Assembly (NCBI GenBank): GCA_031553595.1 | Contig: JAVBLI010000009.1 | Location: 1-64,000 of the forward strand | Length of the DNA: 64,000 bases | Source of the DNA: RGIG3701 sp031553595 | GTDB lineage: Bacteria; Planctomycetota; Planctomycetia; Pirellulales; Thermoguttaceae | Reading direction: 5' to 3' | In this document: piece after piece, positions 53,622 through 61,681 of the stretch | How the letters are laid out: each line of letters starts with the position of its first letter | Numbering within the stretch: position 1 is the stretch's first letter | The notes under the pieces: generated by a model | What the model saw: only the letters and a program-made list of their open reading frames with translations | The model's database searches: none | What the model was told of the DNA's origin: nothing | Position numbers and translations under genes: made by a program

Positions 53622-53738
53622 AACAACAGCCGAGAGCGCAGCGGAACGCCAGTGACGCGGAGAGACCGGATAGATTGGCCGGGCGATTCCCCACTTCATC
53701 CGGTCTCTGCGCTAACGCTCCGCTCCCGGCTACTGTTG
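53622..53738. repeat. Palindromic element R4 (RAYT-associated family)
   Basis: Arms AACAGCCGAGAGCGCAGCGG and CCGCTCCCGGCTACTGTT enclose AGAGACCGGATAGATTGGCC. R5 follows in the same orientation 13 bp later with nearly the same core, so the pair arose by duplication or repeated insertion. Located between the acidic repeat gene and the pilin gene. Confidence 0.85.
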
Positions 53739-53751
53739 TGCTTCACCCGGA

Positions 53752-53870
53752 ACCAACAGCCGGGAGCGCAGCGGAACGTCAGTGACGCGGAGAGACCGGA
53801 TAGATTGGCCGGGCGACTCCCCACTTCATCCGGTCTCTGCGCTAACGCTCCGCTCCCAGCTGCTGCTCTG
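53752..53870. repeat. Palindromic element R5 (RAYT-associated family)
   Basis: Same build as R4. The core AGAGACCGGATAGATTGGCC is identical to that of R4 and to the first half of R6, pointing to recent copying among these three sites. Confidence 0.85.
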
Positions 53871-54122
53871 CAATTTCCGCACAACACCCACAGCAGGCAA
53901 TTCACGCAGAACCGGACTATCTGGAACATCAGGAAATTTATAGATTTTCTTAAAAATTTTTCCCCCAACGGCGGATAATCTCATCAGACAGAAGGGGGAA
54001 GTGTTATCGGGTAAATAACAACAAACAGCTCCTTTCAACGAATGATCGGCTCCGTGGGTATGATGGGGACGGTCGAAACAAGTTTTCTTTTACTACCGTT
54101 ACCTATAACGGAAGGAGATATT
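53871..54122 (+). other. Leader region of the pilin-like gene
   Basis: About 250 bp, no gene. CCCCC (53963-53967) and GGGGG (53993-53997) could form a hairpin. A strong ribosome site GGAAGGAG lies before ATG 54123. No clear promoter was placed. Confidence 0.4.
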
Positions 54123-54500
54123 ATGAAATTGTTCAATCGTATTATGAACGACGAGCAGGGCGTCCTGACGTTCGAGTGGATTCTGCTGTTGGCCATCCTG
54201 GTCATCGGTGTCGTCGGTGGTCTGGCCGCCGTGCGCGATGCGCTGAATATTCAGCTTGGTTCCTCCACGGCTGTGATTCTGGGACTCAATCAGAGTGTTA
54301 CTGTGGCTTATGCTCCCAAAATTCAGTTGACGATCCCCAGCACTTTTGCTCCGTATTATGCTGGTATTAGTGCCGGTGGAGCTGTGAACCATTCCTATGC
54401 GCGCACGACAATTGACCTTGTGTCTGGCACAATCACTGATGCCATTGTCAAGGTCGACGTTGCCGGTGGCACTGCTCCTGATCCGGTCCTCTATCCTTAA
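54123..54500 (+). CDS. Flp-type (class III) pilin-like protein
   Basis: ATG 54123 follows GGAAGGAGATATT, one of the strongest ribosome sites in the window. The 125-residue protein has a short charged leader, a probable prepilin peptidase site after Gly13 (DEQG|VLTFE) with Glu at +5 and a hydrophobic helix (WILLLAILVIGVVGGLAAV). The rest is a Thr/Ser/Ala/Val-rich beta region longer than in classic Flp pilins of about 60 residues. It may be a pseudopilin or minor pilin of a Tad-type system, but no tad gene is nearby. Its own terminator follows at 54541-54571. Confidence 0.72.
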   Translation: MKLFNRIMNDEQGVLTFEWILLLAILVIGVVGGLAAVRDALNIQLGSSTAVILGLNQSVTVAYAPKIQLTIPSTFAPYYAGISAGGAVNHSYARTTIDLVSGTITDAIVKVDVAGGTAPDPVLYP

Positions 54501-54540
54501 TCTTCCTGATCGTCGCTTAGCCTTGTGCTAAATCGAATCC

Positions 54541-54571
54541 AGCCCGGCGGCTTTTGTCGTCGGGCTTTTTT
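54541..54571 (+). terminator. Intrinsic terminator of the pilin-like gene
   Basis: AGCCCGGCG pairs with CGTCGGGCT over nine positions (one G-T) with an eight-base loop, followed by T6. Located 40 bp after the stop. Confidence 0.85.
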
Positions 54572-54607
54572 CATTCCCCCCTCCCCCCCCGTCACCGCCC
54601 GGAACAA

Positions 54608-54755
54608 AAACAACAGCCGGGAGCGCAGCGGAACGTCAGTGACGCGGAGAGACCGGATAGATTGGCCGGGCGACTCCCCACTTCCAGAGACCGGATAAGC
54701 ATGGCCGATCGTTTCCCCACTTCATCCGGTCTCTGCGCTAGCGGCTGCTGTTTTT
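54608..54755. repeat. Palindromic element R6, composite, upstream flank of RAYT
   Basis: Left arm AACAGCCGGGAGCGCAGCGG as in R5, then AGAGACCGGATA occurs twice (around 54649 and 54686), with a CCCCACTTC segment after each. The right arm GCGGCTGCTGTT is short. It looks like one element inserted into or recombined with another. It ends 36 bp before the RAYT start. Confidence 0.82.
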
Positions 54756-54791
54756 GTGTCCAACCTACCATTTTTCAATCCCATAGACACG

Positions 54792-55253
54792 ATGTACAAC
54801 AAACCGCTCGCCTACTTCATCACCTTCACCACCCGCGGTTCCTGGCTGCACGGCGATGCCCGGGGTTCCTATACGAAAGCCCCGCGATTCGTTCCTCCTA
54901 ATAAAAATTGGGTGCAACTCGAATCCGAATCCCTCGCCGACCCGCCGCTGCTGTTTACTTCGGAGCAACGCACCGCGGTCGATCAGGCGATACGCGAACA
55001 GTGTGCGAAACGCGGCTGGAAGCTGCACACGGTCAATGTTCGCACGAATCATGTTCATCTCGTGGTGGCGGCCGCGGATGTCGGGCCGGAGAGGGTGATG
55101 GAGGACGTAAAAGCGAAAGCCACGAGAGTACTGCGAAAAAAAGGAATGATTTCTGCAGAAAGAAAACCATGGACGGAACACGGCAGCACTATCTATTTAT
55201 TCACGCAGGCATGTTTCGACAACGCATGTCATTACGTGAGAGATTGCCAGTAA
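54792..55253 (+). CDS. REP-associated tyrosine transposase (RAYT, IS200-like Y1/HUH)
   Basis: This is a 153-residue Y1 transposase. FITFTTRGSWLHGDARG is the usual opening, NHVHLVV contains the HUH metal-binding pair (His87, His89), and HYVRDCQ near the end holds the probable nucleophile Tyr148. RAYTs cut single-stranded REP hairpins; most are single-copy and domesticated. ATG 54792 is used; the GTG at 54756 would lie at the edge of R6. The stop codon TAA (55251-55253) is also the first base of the R7 arm. Flanked by R6 and R7, it forms a typical REP-RAYT arrangement. Confidence 0.85.
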   Translation: MYNKPLAYFITFTTRGSWLHGDARGSYTKAPRFVPPNKNWVQLESESLADPPLLFTSEQRTAVDQAIREQCAKRGWKLHTVNVRTNHVHLVVAAADVGPERVMEDVKAKATRVLRKKGMISAERKPWTEHGSTIYLFTQACFDNACHYVRDCQ

Positions 55254-55384
55254 AACAGCAGCCGGGAGCGTAGCGGAACGCCAGTGACGCGAAGAGACCG
55301 GATAGGAATCGCTGAATCAGTCTCCACTTCTATCCGGTCTCTGCGCGTCACTGCGTTCCGCTCCGCTCCCGGCTGCTGTTTTTT
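55252..55384. repeat. Palindromic element R7, downstream flank of RAYT (family reference)
   Basis: The most complete copy: AAAACAGCAGCCGGGAGCG, AGCGGAACGCCAGTGACGCG, AGAGACCGGATAG, a variable tip of about 30 bp, then the complementary arm to CCGGCTGCTGTTTTTT. The two arms pair over about 50 bp with few mismatches. The family has eight members in the window (R1-R8), all between genes. The length far exceeds the 20-40 nt of enterobacterial REPs. Confidence 0.88.
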
Positions 55385-55477
55385 CCTGCTGTTCTTGTAC
55401 GGCTTGCATACCTTGACGCGAAGCGGGAAGCGGCTAAAATAAAAGAAAAACGCCCCGTTTAGCCACATTCTATAATA

Positions 55478-56410
55478 ATGTCTACGTTTTTCGCGAAAAA
55501 TTGTTTGTTTCTTACCGGGCCGACCGCCAGTGGGAAGACGGCGCTGGCGGTGGCGCTGGCGCGGAAGATCGGGGCGGAGATTCTTTCGCTGGACTCGATG
55601 GCCGTGTACCGCGGGATGGACATCGGCACGGCGAAACCCACGACGACGGAGCGGGCGGCGGTACCGCATCATCTGGTGGATGTGGTGGAGCCGAACGAGG
55701 ATTTCAGTGTGGCCGAGTATCTCGAGCTGGCCCGGCGAACGGCCGAGGAGGTGCTCTCACGCGGGAAAACGCCGCTTTTTGTGGGGGGCACGCCGCTTTA
55801 CATGAAGGCGCTTTTGCGCGGCATTTTCGACGGCCCGCCCGCCGACCCGGCCCTGCGTGCGCAGCTTCTGGCGGAAGCGGAACACGCCATGACCCGTGGC
55901 GACATCGATTTTCTGCACCGCCGACTCGCTGAATCCGACCCTGCGACCGCCGCGCGGCTTCACCCCAACGACACAAAACGGCTCGTGCGGGCGCTGGAAG
56001 TTTTTCTGCTGACTGGCAGGCCGATCAGTGCGTTTCAGACGCAATTTTCCGAGCCGCACGAAGAAACGGCGACGGTGTGGACGCTCGACTGGCCGCGCGA
56101 GGAACTTCATCGGCGGATTAACGCGCGGGTGGACGCCATGTTCGCGGCAGGGCTGGTGACGGAAGTCGAAACGCTCACGGCGAAGTATGGCACGCTGAGT
56201 TTCACGGCCCGCCAGGCGGTTGGTTACCGAGAGGTGATCGCGATGCTCGAATCCCGGGAGACGGACACGCCGATTTCGCTGGCCGAGACCGTGGAGGAAG
56301 TGAAAGCCCACACCCGGCAACTCGCCCGCCGCCAGTGCACATGGTTCCGCAGCCTGCCGGAATGCCGAAGCGTGACGGTCGAAGAGTTTCGCGAGATACA
56401 CGGAGTATAA
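55478..56410 (+). CDS. miaA: tRNA dimethylallyltransferase
   Basis: MiaA transfers a dimethylallyl group to A37 of tRNAs that read codons starting with U. The 310-residue protein has the P-loop GPTASGKT (14-21), DSMAVYRGMDIGTAKP, FVGGTPLYMKALLRG and the tRNA-binding segment RQAVGYREVIAML. Length is typical. ATG 55478 has no strong ribosome site. ybeY starts two bases after the stop, so the two form an operon. Confidence 0.95.
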   Translation: MSTFFAKNCLFLTGPTASGKTALAVALARKIGAEILSLDSMAVYRGMDIGTAKPTTTERAAVPHHLVDVVEPNEDFSVAEYLELARRTAEEVLSRGKTPLFVGGTPLYMKALLRGIFDGPPADPALRAQLLAEAEHAMTRGDIDFLHRRLAESDPATAARLHPNDTKRLVRALEVFLLTGRPISAFQTQFSEPHEETATVWTLDWPREELHRRINARVDAMFAAGLVTEVETLTAKYGTLSFTARQAVGYREVIAMLESRETDTPISLAETVEEVKAHTRQLARRQCTWFRSLPECRSVTVEEFREIHGV

Positions 56411-56412
56411 AA

Positions 56413-56889
56413 ATGGCATTTATCATTGAAATCGCAAACCAGCAGCAGCGGTTGGCGCTGGACGAGGCAAAAATCCGCGTAGCGGTGACGGCGGCGCTTA
56501 CGTACGGCGGGTACGCGTGCGGCGAGTTGAGCGTGGCTGTGGTGGACGACCCGACCATTCACGAGGTGAACCGCGCGTTCCTCGAACATGATTACCCGAC
56601 GGACGTGATCAGTTTTCCGCTGAACGACCCGGCGGCGGAGGCGGACGGGCATGTGGAGGGCGAAATCGTCGTCAGCACCGACACCGCGGCAGCCCAGGCC
56701 CACCGGCTCGCCTTCCCCGGATGGAACACGGAGGAGGAGTTTTACCTGTACCTCATCCACGGCGCTCTGCATCTGGCGGGGTTCGACGACCATACCGAGG
56801 ACGATTTGCGGGAAATGCGTGATGCGGAGGTGGCGGTGCTGGCGAAGATCGGCATCACCGCCCCGGATGGCCTGCACGACAGAGACTGA
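56413..56889 (+). CDS. ybeY: Endoribonuclease YbeY (16S rRNA maturation)
   Basis: The 158-residue protein shows the YbeY zinc motif HGALHLAGFDDH with three His ligands, and the block FLEHDYPTDVISFPL earlier. YbeY takes part in 3' maturation of 16S rRNA and ribosome quality control. It begins two bases after miaA. Dispersed repeat B follows it. Confidence 0.93.
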   Translation: MAFIIEIANQQQRLALDEAKIRVAVTAALTYGGYACGELSVAVVDDPTIHEVNRAFLEHDYPTDVISFPLNDPAAEADGHVEGEIVVSTDTAAAQAHRLAFPGWNTEEEFYLYLIHGALHLAGFDDHTEDDLREMRDAEVAVLAKIGITAPDGLHDRD

Positions 56890-56936
56890 TGAAAATGAAG
56901 AATGAGAAATAAAAAAATGAGAAATTTTCGTTATCG

Positions 56937-57022
56937 GCCCGGAGGGGCGAAATGTTTATAGAAAATGGATGAGAATTGAAGGCCGCCGCTCCGTAGGAGC
57001 GTAGTGTTTACGGAAAAGAAGG
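56937..57022. repeat. Dispersed repeat B, copies 2 and 3
   Basis: GCCCGGAGGGGCGAAATGTTTATAGAAAA begins at 56937, and CCGCTCCGTAGGAGCG followed by TAGTGTTTACGGAAAAG lies at 56986-57018, in the same direction. Each is a short hairpin with a GTTTAyrGAAA tail, as at 31470-31640. The second ends at the ribosome site of the next gene. Confidence 0.68.
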
Positions 57023-57031
57023 ATATTTTTT

Positions 57032-58519
57032 ATGCAAAGATTTTTATTTTACGTCACCATCAGCATCTTCCTTTTCACTTCACTGGCCACAGCGGAACCC
57101 TTCGCCACGCTTTGCGGCGGGTATGCGGTGGTGGTGTCGCGCGAGACGGCGGAGGATGCGAAATGGAAAGAAGTGCTCGCGGCGTTACAGGAAAAATACG
57201 GCGCCGAGACGGTGATGTATGATGCCGGCGACGTAACCGCGGCGCTGCCGGCCCTGCAAAGATCCCGCCCGCGCTACGTGTGCTTTCTCGCGCGGCCAGC
57301 AGAGGCGAATGTGGATTTCGTGGCGAAAGCGCACCGCATGACGCGGAAGCTGGACGCCGATCCGTGGACGGACTGTGTGTGGGCCATCCTCACGGGATAT
57401 GACGCCGCGGACGCGATGATGGTGGTGCGTGAGGAGCCGCTGACGATTCGGCGGGTGCTGGGCGGAACGCCGCTGAATCTGGAATGTGTGGAGTCCGGCG
57501 TGTGGTTCAGCGAGGGCACGAAGAATGAGAAGTGGGTGAAAAATCCCGGCGAGCAGCCGCGGCGCGAGCATGGACCGGACGACACCACGAAAGCCATCAT
57601 CGACGAACTGACAGCCAGCAAAGCGCAACTGTTCATCACTTCCGGCCACGCCACCCAGAAGGACTGGCAGATCGGGTACGCGTACCGCAACGGATATTTC
57701 GTCGCTGAGCCGGGCGGGAAACTTGCGGGAAAAGACGCGGCGGGCAAAAAATTCGAGATTCGCAGCGACACCCCCCGCGTGCACTTGGCCGTGGGCAACT
57801 GCCTGATCGGGGACATCAGCGATCAGGACAACTGCATGGCGATCGGCCTGATGCACAGCGCCGGCGTGCGGCAAATGGTGGGATACACCGTCCCGACGTG
57901 GTACGGTTACATGGGCTGGGGCATGATGGATTATTTTTATCTTCAGCCCGGGCGTTACACCGTGGCGGAAGCTTTTTTCGCGAATCAGCAGGCGCTGCTG
58001 TACCGGCTGGAAACGGTTTCCCCCGGTGTGAACGCGAAGTATGATGCCGCCGCGGCTCCACAAAAAATCGAGCTTTCGCAAGCCGCGAAGAAAATGGACC
58101 TCACGCCGCAGGACATCACCGGCCTGTTATGGGACCGCGACACGGTGGCCATTTATGGCGACCCGGCGTGGAACGCACGCATGGCGGAAACGCAAAACGC
58201 GTGGACGCAGACCATCCTCGAGAAGCACGCGGACAGCGAAGGCCCGCAGAATCTGGTGGTCACGCTGACGCTCAAAAAAATGCCGCACGAAAACGCTGAC
58301 GGAAACGGTTCCCAGCGAGGCGGCCGGCCTTATGTTTTCCTCTTGCCCACGCGACTTGCCCAGAACGAAGACGGCATGCCCCGTGCGCTGGAAATTCTGG
58401 ACGGCGCGGCGTATGAACCACTCGTCGCCGACGATTTCGTGCTGATCCCACGTTTCGAAATGGAACCCAACAAAGAATACCACATCCGGTTTAAGGCCGT
58501 GGCGGAAGCGGCAAAATAA
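57032..58519 (+). CDS. Secreted clan-CD (C25/gingipain-like) cysteine peptidase-like protein
   Basis: ATG 57032 follows AAGGAT and opens a signal peptide (FLFYVTISIFLFTSLATA). The 495-residue protein has a caspase-like arrangement: ITSGHATQKDW supplies a candidate catalytic His near 206, and HLAVGNCLIGDIS a candidate nucleophile Cys near 257. Clan CD enzymes use such a His-Gly and Cys dyad; here His is followed by Ala, so the call is cautious. A C-terminal beta region (about 390-495) may be a domain for anchoring or substrate contact. No partner genes are nearby. Confidence 0.6.
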   Translation: MQRFLFYVTISIFLFTSLATAEPFATLCGGYAVVVSRETAEDAKWKEVLAALQEKYGAETVMYDAGDVTAALPALQRSRPRYVCFLARPAEANVDFVAKAHRMTRKLDADPWTDCVWAILTGYDAADAMMVVREEPLTIRRVLGGTPLNLECVESGVWFSEGTKNEKWVKNPGEQPRREHGPDDTTKAIIDELTASKAQLFITSGHATQKDWQIGYAYRNGYFVAEPGGKLAGKDAAGKKFEIRSDTPRVHLAVGNCLIGDISDQDNCMAIGLMHSAGVRQMVGYTVPTWYGYMGWGMMDYFYLQPGRYTVAEAFFANQQALLYRLETVSPGVNAKYDAAAAPQKIELSQAAKKMDLTPQDITGLLWDRDTVAIYGDPAWNARMAETQNAWTQTILEKHADSEGPQNLVVTLTLKKMPHENADGNGSQRGGRPYVFLLPTRLAQNEDGMPRALEILDGAAYEPLVADDFVLIPRFEMEPNKEYHIRFKAVAEAAK

Positions 58520-58547
58520 CGCAATTTTCGTTCTGCCGGCACAATAA

Positions 58548-58592
58548 ACAACAGCCGGTCATTCCGCTACGCTCCATTCCCGCTGCTGTTTT
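58548..58592. repeat. Palindromic element R8, internally deleted remnant
   Basis: AACAGCCGG is followed at once by TCATTCCGCTACGCTCC and ATTCCCGCTGCTGTT. The right half matches R3 (ATTCCG, CATTCCCG), but the left half beyond AACAGCCGG and the core are missing. Only 45 bp remain. Confidence 0.75.
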
Positions 58593-58615
58593 GAATATAT
58601 AAACCTGAGAACCGT

Positions 58616-59986
58616 CTACGGAACGGCCTCCGCCGTTTTTTTGCCGCCTTCATAAATGCTGAACTTCATCCACACGGGATGGTAATCGAACGGGATGCCA
58701 TTCTTTCGCTGGAAAAATGATTTCAGGCACCACACGCCACCGTACTCGCCCTCCACGGTGGCGTCTTTCATGTAACAGATGTTTTCGGTGGTGGACTGGA
58801 ACGTGCCCCAGGCGTTCGTCGCCCGGCCATAAGCCGACCAGGTGAAGGTGCGGGGGAAGTAATCCGGCAATTTATCCGTCGGCTCGACCCCGAAATGTCC
58901 CATAATAAGGATGTCATCCTCCGCGGCGGCGCCGGGTTTCGCGTGAATTCCTTTCGCGGCATTAATAATATTAGGAATCTGCGCAAATTCTTCTTTTTCG
59001 CGCGACGTGGCGAGGTAAACGTTCACCGCCGTGAACGTGAACGCTTTATCGACGGACGTTTTTCGCGTGCGGAAGGAAGCGGCCAGCGGACGGTATTTGA
59101 ACGGCTGACGCGGCGTCCCCAGGTAACTGACGGAGTGGGCGTCCACCTCCATGGTCGTGGTGTCATAAATGAACACCAGGGCCGGGTCATTTTTACTGAC
59201 CTGTAACCCCCCGGCCAGCGCCGCCGCGTATGCGAATTTCTTCCCGGCCGAGATGCGGCTCAGGTCTTCCATTAAGCCGTCCAGAAATTTCGAATCGTTA
59301 ATCCGAAACCCCTGCACGGCGACCAAGTCGAACTGCACTAAAATGCTGGCCAACTCGTGGGCCAACTCCGGTGAATTCCGGGAATCTTCCTCCCACCACG
59401 GGTCTACGTTAAAGGAGGCCACGAGGATGGCGTCATCAAAAGAGTGGACGCGTTTCACAGCGGGATTCGCGTAATCGTTTTCGTCGATATCCGCCCCAGC
59501 CCGATTTTTTTGCGTTTTCGACGAGGTGGCGTTTCCGGCCGTTTCCTGGCTGCCAGACAGGGAGACCCGACTGAAAGCAGTATTTCCACCGTCATCGGGC
59601 GGTAGCGCCGGCGGGAGCACTTCCCCTTCCGCAACTTTCCCCACGGTGTGGCGGCGAGGAAAATGAACGGAAGAATTCGTGCCTGCGGTTTCACTTTTTT
59701 TTTCTTCTTCGCCGGCCTTCTGATCTTTCGGGATCATCTTGATCACACTCTTGACGGCATATGCCCCCAGCGCGAAAGGCCCCTCCCCTTTTTCGAAACG
59801 CTCATCCTTATCCGAAATCCCTGCTGGAATGGCGGGAATGTCCGATTTTTGCTCCGATTTTTTCGGCGTAATGACGATTCGCTCCAGGTTATCCGAGTCT
59901 TTCCACGTGAGAATGCTCACCGTGCAGTTCGAAAAGACCAGATAAAGGAGGCCGCCGATAACGATGAAAGGAATATAGCGATTCAT
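58616..59986 (-). CDS. Membrane-anchored endonuclease/exonuclease/phosphatase-fold protein, degenerate active site
   Basis: ATG 59986 (MNRYIPFIVIGGLLYLVF) gives an N-terminal membrane anchor; earlier starts add atypical codons. Residues about 60-195 are a disordered linker. The EEP (DNase I-like) domain covers about 200-455: VASFNVDPWW, FDLVAVQGF, ILIMGHFGVEP and FDYHPVWMKF. Active relatives read LQE, GDFN and SDHxP at these places. Here Glu is Gly, Asp is His and Asn is Gly, and only the last His remains. It probably binds a substrate or partner and does not cut. Confidence 0.75.
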   Translation of the reverse strand: MNRYIPFIVIGGLLYLVFSNCTVSILTWKDSDNLERIVITPKKSEQKSDIPAIPAGISDKDERFEKGEGPFALGAYAVKSVIKMIPKDQKAGEEEKKSETAGTNSSVHFPRRHTVGKVAEGEVLPPALPPDDGGNTAFSRVSLSGSQETAGNATSSKTQKNRAGADIDENDYANPAVKRVHSFDDAILVASFNVDPWWEEDSRNSPELAHELASILVQFDLVAVQGFRINDSKFLDGLMEDLSRISAGKKFAYAAALAGGLQVSKNDPALVFIYDTTTMEVDAHSVSYLGTPRQPFKYRPLAASFRTRKTSVDKAFTFTAVNVYLATSREKEEFAQIPNIINAAKGIHAKPGAAAEDDILIMGHFGVEPTDKLPDYFPRTFTWSAYGRATNAWGTFQSTTENICYMKDATVEGEYGGVWCLKSFFQRKNGIPFDYHPVWMKFSIYEGGKKTAEAVP

Positions 59987-60109
59987 TATAATATGTTGGC
60001 TCTGATTTAAAGTTTCGTCTTCCCTGATCATACCGTTTATAATCTCAATGTAATATAACACATTTTTTCACACGGTGTCCGTCCGACTTGAGTTTTTTTG
60101 GGGAAAGTC

Positions 60110-60226
60110 ATGCGTTTTTTACGTGTTTTTGGTTTGAATTTAACACATATCCTGTTTGTGTCGATTTTGCAGGGCAGTGTGCCCCCGGATTGCGAAAAAA
60201 GGCGTTTCGGGTATATTATTCAGTAA
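60110..60226 (+). CDS. Possible small ORF, 38 residues
   Basis: ATG 60110 follows GGGGAAAGTC, a good ribosome site. The product has a hydrophobic middle (LNLTHILFVSILQGSV) and a charged end (EKRRFGYIIQ), like a small membrane or leader peptide. The ribosome site and start (60097-60112) can pair over 16 positions, two of them G-U, with 50548-50563 of the candidate small RNA. No homology is claimed. Confidence 0.3.
   Translation: MRFLRVFGLNLTHILFVSILQGSVPPDCEKRRFGYIIQ
60190..60217 (+). promoter_or_regulatory. Promoter of tyrS
   Basis: TTGCGA (60190-60195) and TATATT (60212-60217) with a 16-bp spacer. Start would be near 60224, leaving a leader of about 90 nt. No T-box is seen. Confidence 0.5.
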
Positions 60227-60316
60227 GTTTTAACACAAAAAACGGCAGCCGGGACCGAAACGCTTTTTCGTGAACAGCGTGTGGTTATGCGGACGGTATT
60301 TCAAAAGGAACAAAAA

Positions 60317-61612
60317 ATGGCGGAAAAAGTGTTTTCAGACGTTATCGCGGAACTCCGCTGGCGGAATCAGATTCACCAGACCACGGATGACGAAAATCTC
60401 GCGGCCTGGCTGATGGAAAAGCCCCGCACGCTGTACGCGGGTTTTGATCCCACCGCCGACAGTCTGCATGTGGGGCACCTGATGGCCCTGATGATTCTCC
60501 GCCGGTTTCAGAAGGCCGGGCATAAGGTCATCGCGCTGGTCGGCGGCGCCACCGGCATGATCGGAGATCCCAGCGGAAAAAGTGAGGAGCGGAAGCAGCT
60601 TTCGGAAGACACGCTGCTGCATAACGTGGCGTGCCTGAAAACGCAGATCGCGAAATTCCTGGATTTCAGTGATTCGCCCGGAGGCGCGATCATGGTGAAT
60701 AATTACGACTGGTTCCGCGATTACACGTTCCTCGCGTTTTTGCGGGACGTGGGGAAATACTTCCCCGTGAGCATGATGCTGGCCAAAGATTCCGTGAAAG
60801 CCCGCCTGGACCGCGAGAACGGCCTGTCCTTCACCGAATTCAGTTACATGCTCCTGCAGGCGTACGACTTTTGTCATCTGCACCGGAATTTCGGCTGCGA
60901 GCTGCAAGTCGGCGGCAGCGACCAGTGGGGGAACATCACCACGGGAATCGATTTAACGCGGCGGATGGGCGGCGCTACGCAGCTTTACGGTATGACGGCC
61001 CCGCTGCTGACGAAAAGTGACGGCCAAAAGATGGGGAAAAGTGAGGCCGGGGCGCTGTGGCTGGACCCCGAGCGCGTCTCGCCGTACCAGTTTTATCAGT
61101 ACTGGATTAACGTCGAGGACGCGGACGTGCATAAGCTGCTGTGTTTCGCCACGGATCTGCCCCGGGAAGAGGTGGACGCCATCATGGCGCAGCAGAGCGA
61201 GGATCCGGGAAAGCGTTTCGGCCAGCGCCGCGTGGCGGAGGAGATCACGCGTCTGGTGCACGGCGAAGACGGGCTGAAAGCGGCCGAGCGGGCCACGGAG
61301 ATTTTCTTCGGCGCGGAAATTCAGAATCTGGATGACGCCCAGTTGCGCTCCATTTTCCAGGACGTGCCGTCCGCGGAGTTTACGCGTGCGGAACTGGAGG
61401 CCGGCATTCCGCTGGCGGTGGCGTTTCAGGCCGCGAAACTGGCGGGCACGAAAAGTGACGTTCGCCGCGGCATCCAGCAGGGCGGCATTTACGTCAATAA
61501 CCGCCGCATTACGGATGTGGACATGAACCTCACGCCGGAGCACCTCGCCGGCGAAACCACCGTGGTGCTGCGGACGGGCAAAAAGAAGTACGCAGTGCTG
61601 ACGATTAAATGA
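60317..61612 (+). CDS. tyrS: Tyrosyl-tRNA synthetase
   Basis: I use ATG 60317 with AAAAGGAAC upstream. The 431-residue class I synthetase has LYAGFDPTADSLHVGHLM (the HIGH motif as HVGH), GGSDQWGNI for tyrosine binding, KMGKSEAGALWLD (the KMSKS loop as KMGKS) and a C-terminal S4-like RNA-binding domain (GTKSDVRRGIQQGGIYVNNR). Length and order match the bacterial TyrRS form found in E. coli-type enzymes. Monocistronic. Confidence 0.96.
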   Translation: MAEKVFSDVIAELRWRNQIHQTTDDENLAAWLMEKPRTLYAGFDPTADSLHVGHLMALMILRRFQKAGHKVIALVGGATGMIGDPSGKSEERKQLSEDTLLHNVACLKTQIAKFLDFSDSPGGAIMVNNYDWFRDYTFLAFLRDVGKYFPVSMMLAKDSVKARLDRENGLSFTEFSYMLLQAYDFCHLHRNFGCELQVGGSDQWGNITTGIDLTRRMGGATQLYGMTAPLLTKSDGQKMGKSEAGALWLDPERVSPYQFYQYWINVEDADVHKLLCFATDLPREEVDAIMAQQSEDPGKRFGQRRVAEEITRLVHGEDGLKAAERATEIFFGAEIQNLDDAQLRSIFQDVPSAEFTRAELEAGIPLAVAFQAAKLAGTKSDVRRGIQQGGIYVNNRRITDVDMNLTPEHLAGETTVVLRTGKKKYAVLTIK

Positions 61613-61626
61613 GGGAGTGAGGAAAT

Positions 61627-61671
61627 GAGAGCGTGAAGGAGTGGAGAAATGTGCCGCTCTTTCACGCTCTC
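61627..61671. terminator. Hairpin between convergent tyrS and propeller genes
   Basis: GAGAGCGTGAA (61627-61637) and TTCACGCTCTC (61661-61671) pair perfectly over 11 bp. GAAGGAGTG (61635-61643) could instead pair with CACTCCTTC (61671-61679), so two folds compete. There is only a weak T-run, and it may end transcription from both sides. Confidence 0.5.
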
Positions 61672-61681
61672 ACTCCTTCAT

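Larger units (their letters stand above)
60000..60316. other. Divergent intergenic region between EEP-fold gene and tyrS
   Basis: About 320 bp. It contains a possible small frame (60110-60226), the tyrS promoter (60190-60217) and, around 60248-60277, a GC-rich leader with CGAAACGCTTTTTCG. A further TATAAT at 60035-60040 could serve the small frame. Confidence 0.45.

Noticed and set aside
53409..53699. 96-codon minus-strand frame over R4
   Set aside because: Half of it is palindromic repeat, and the rest shows no domain or ribosome site.
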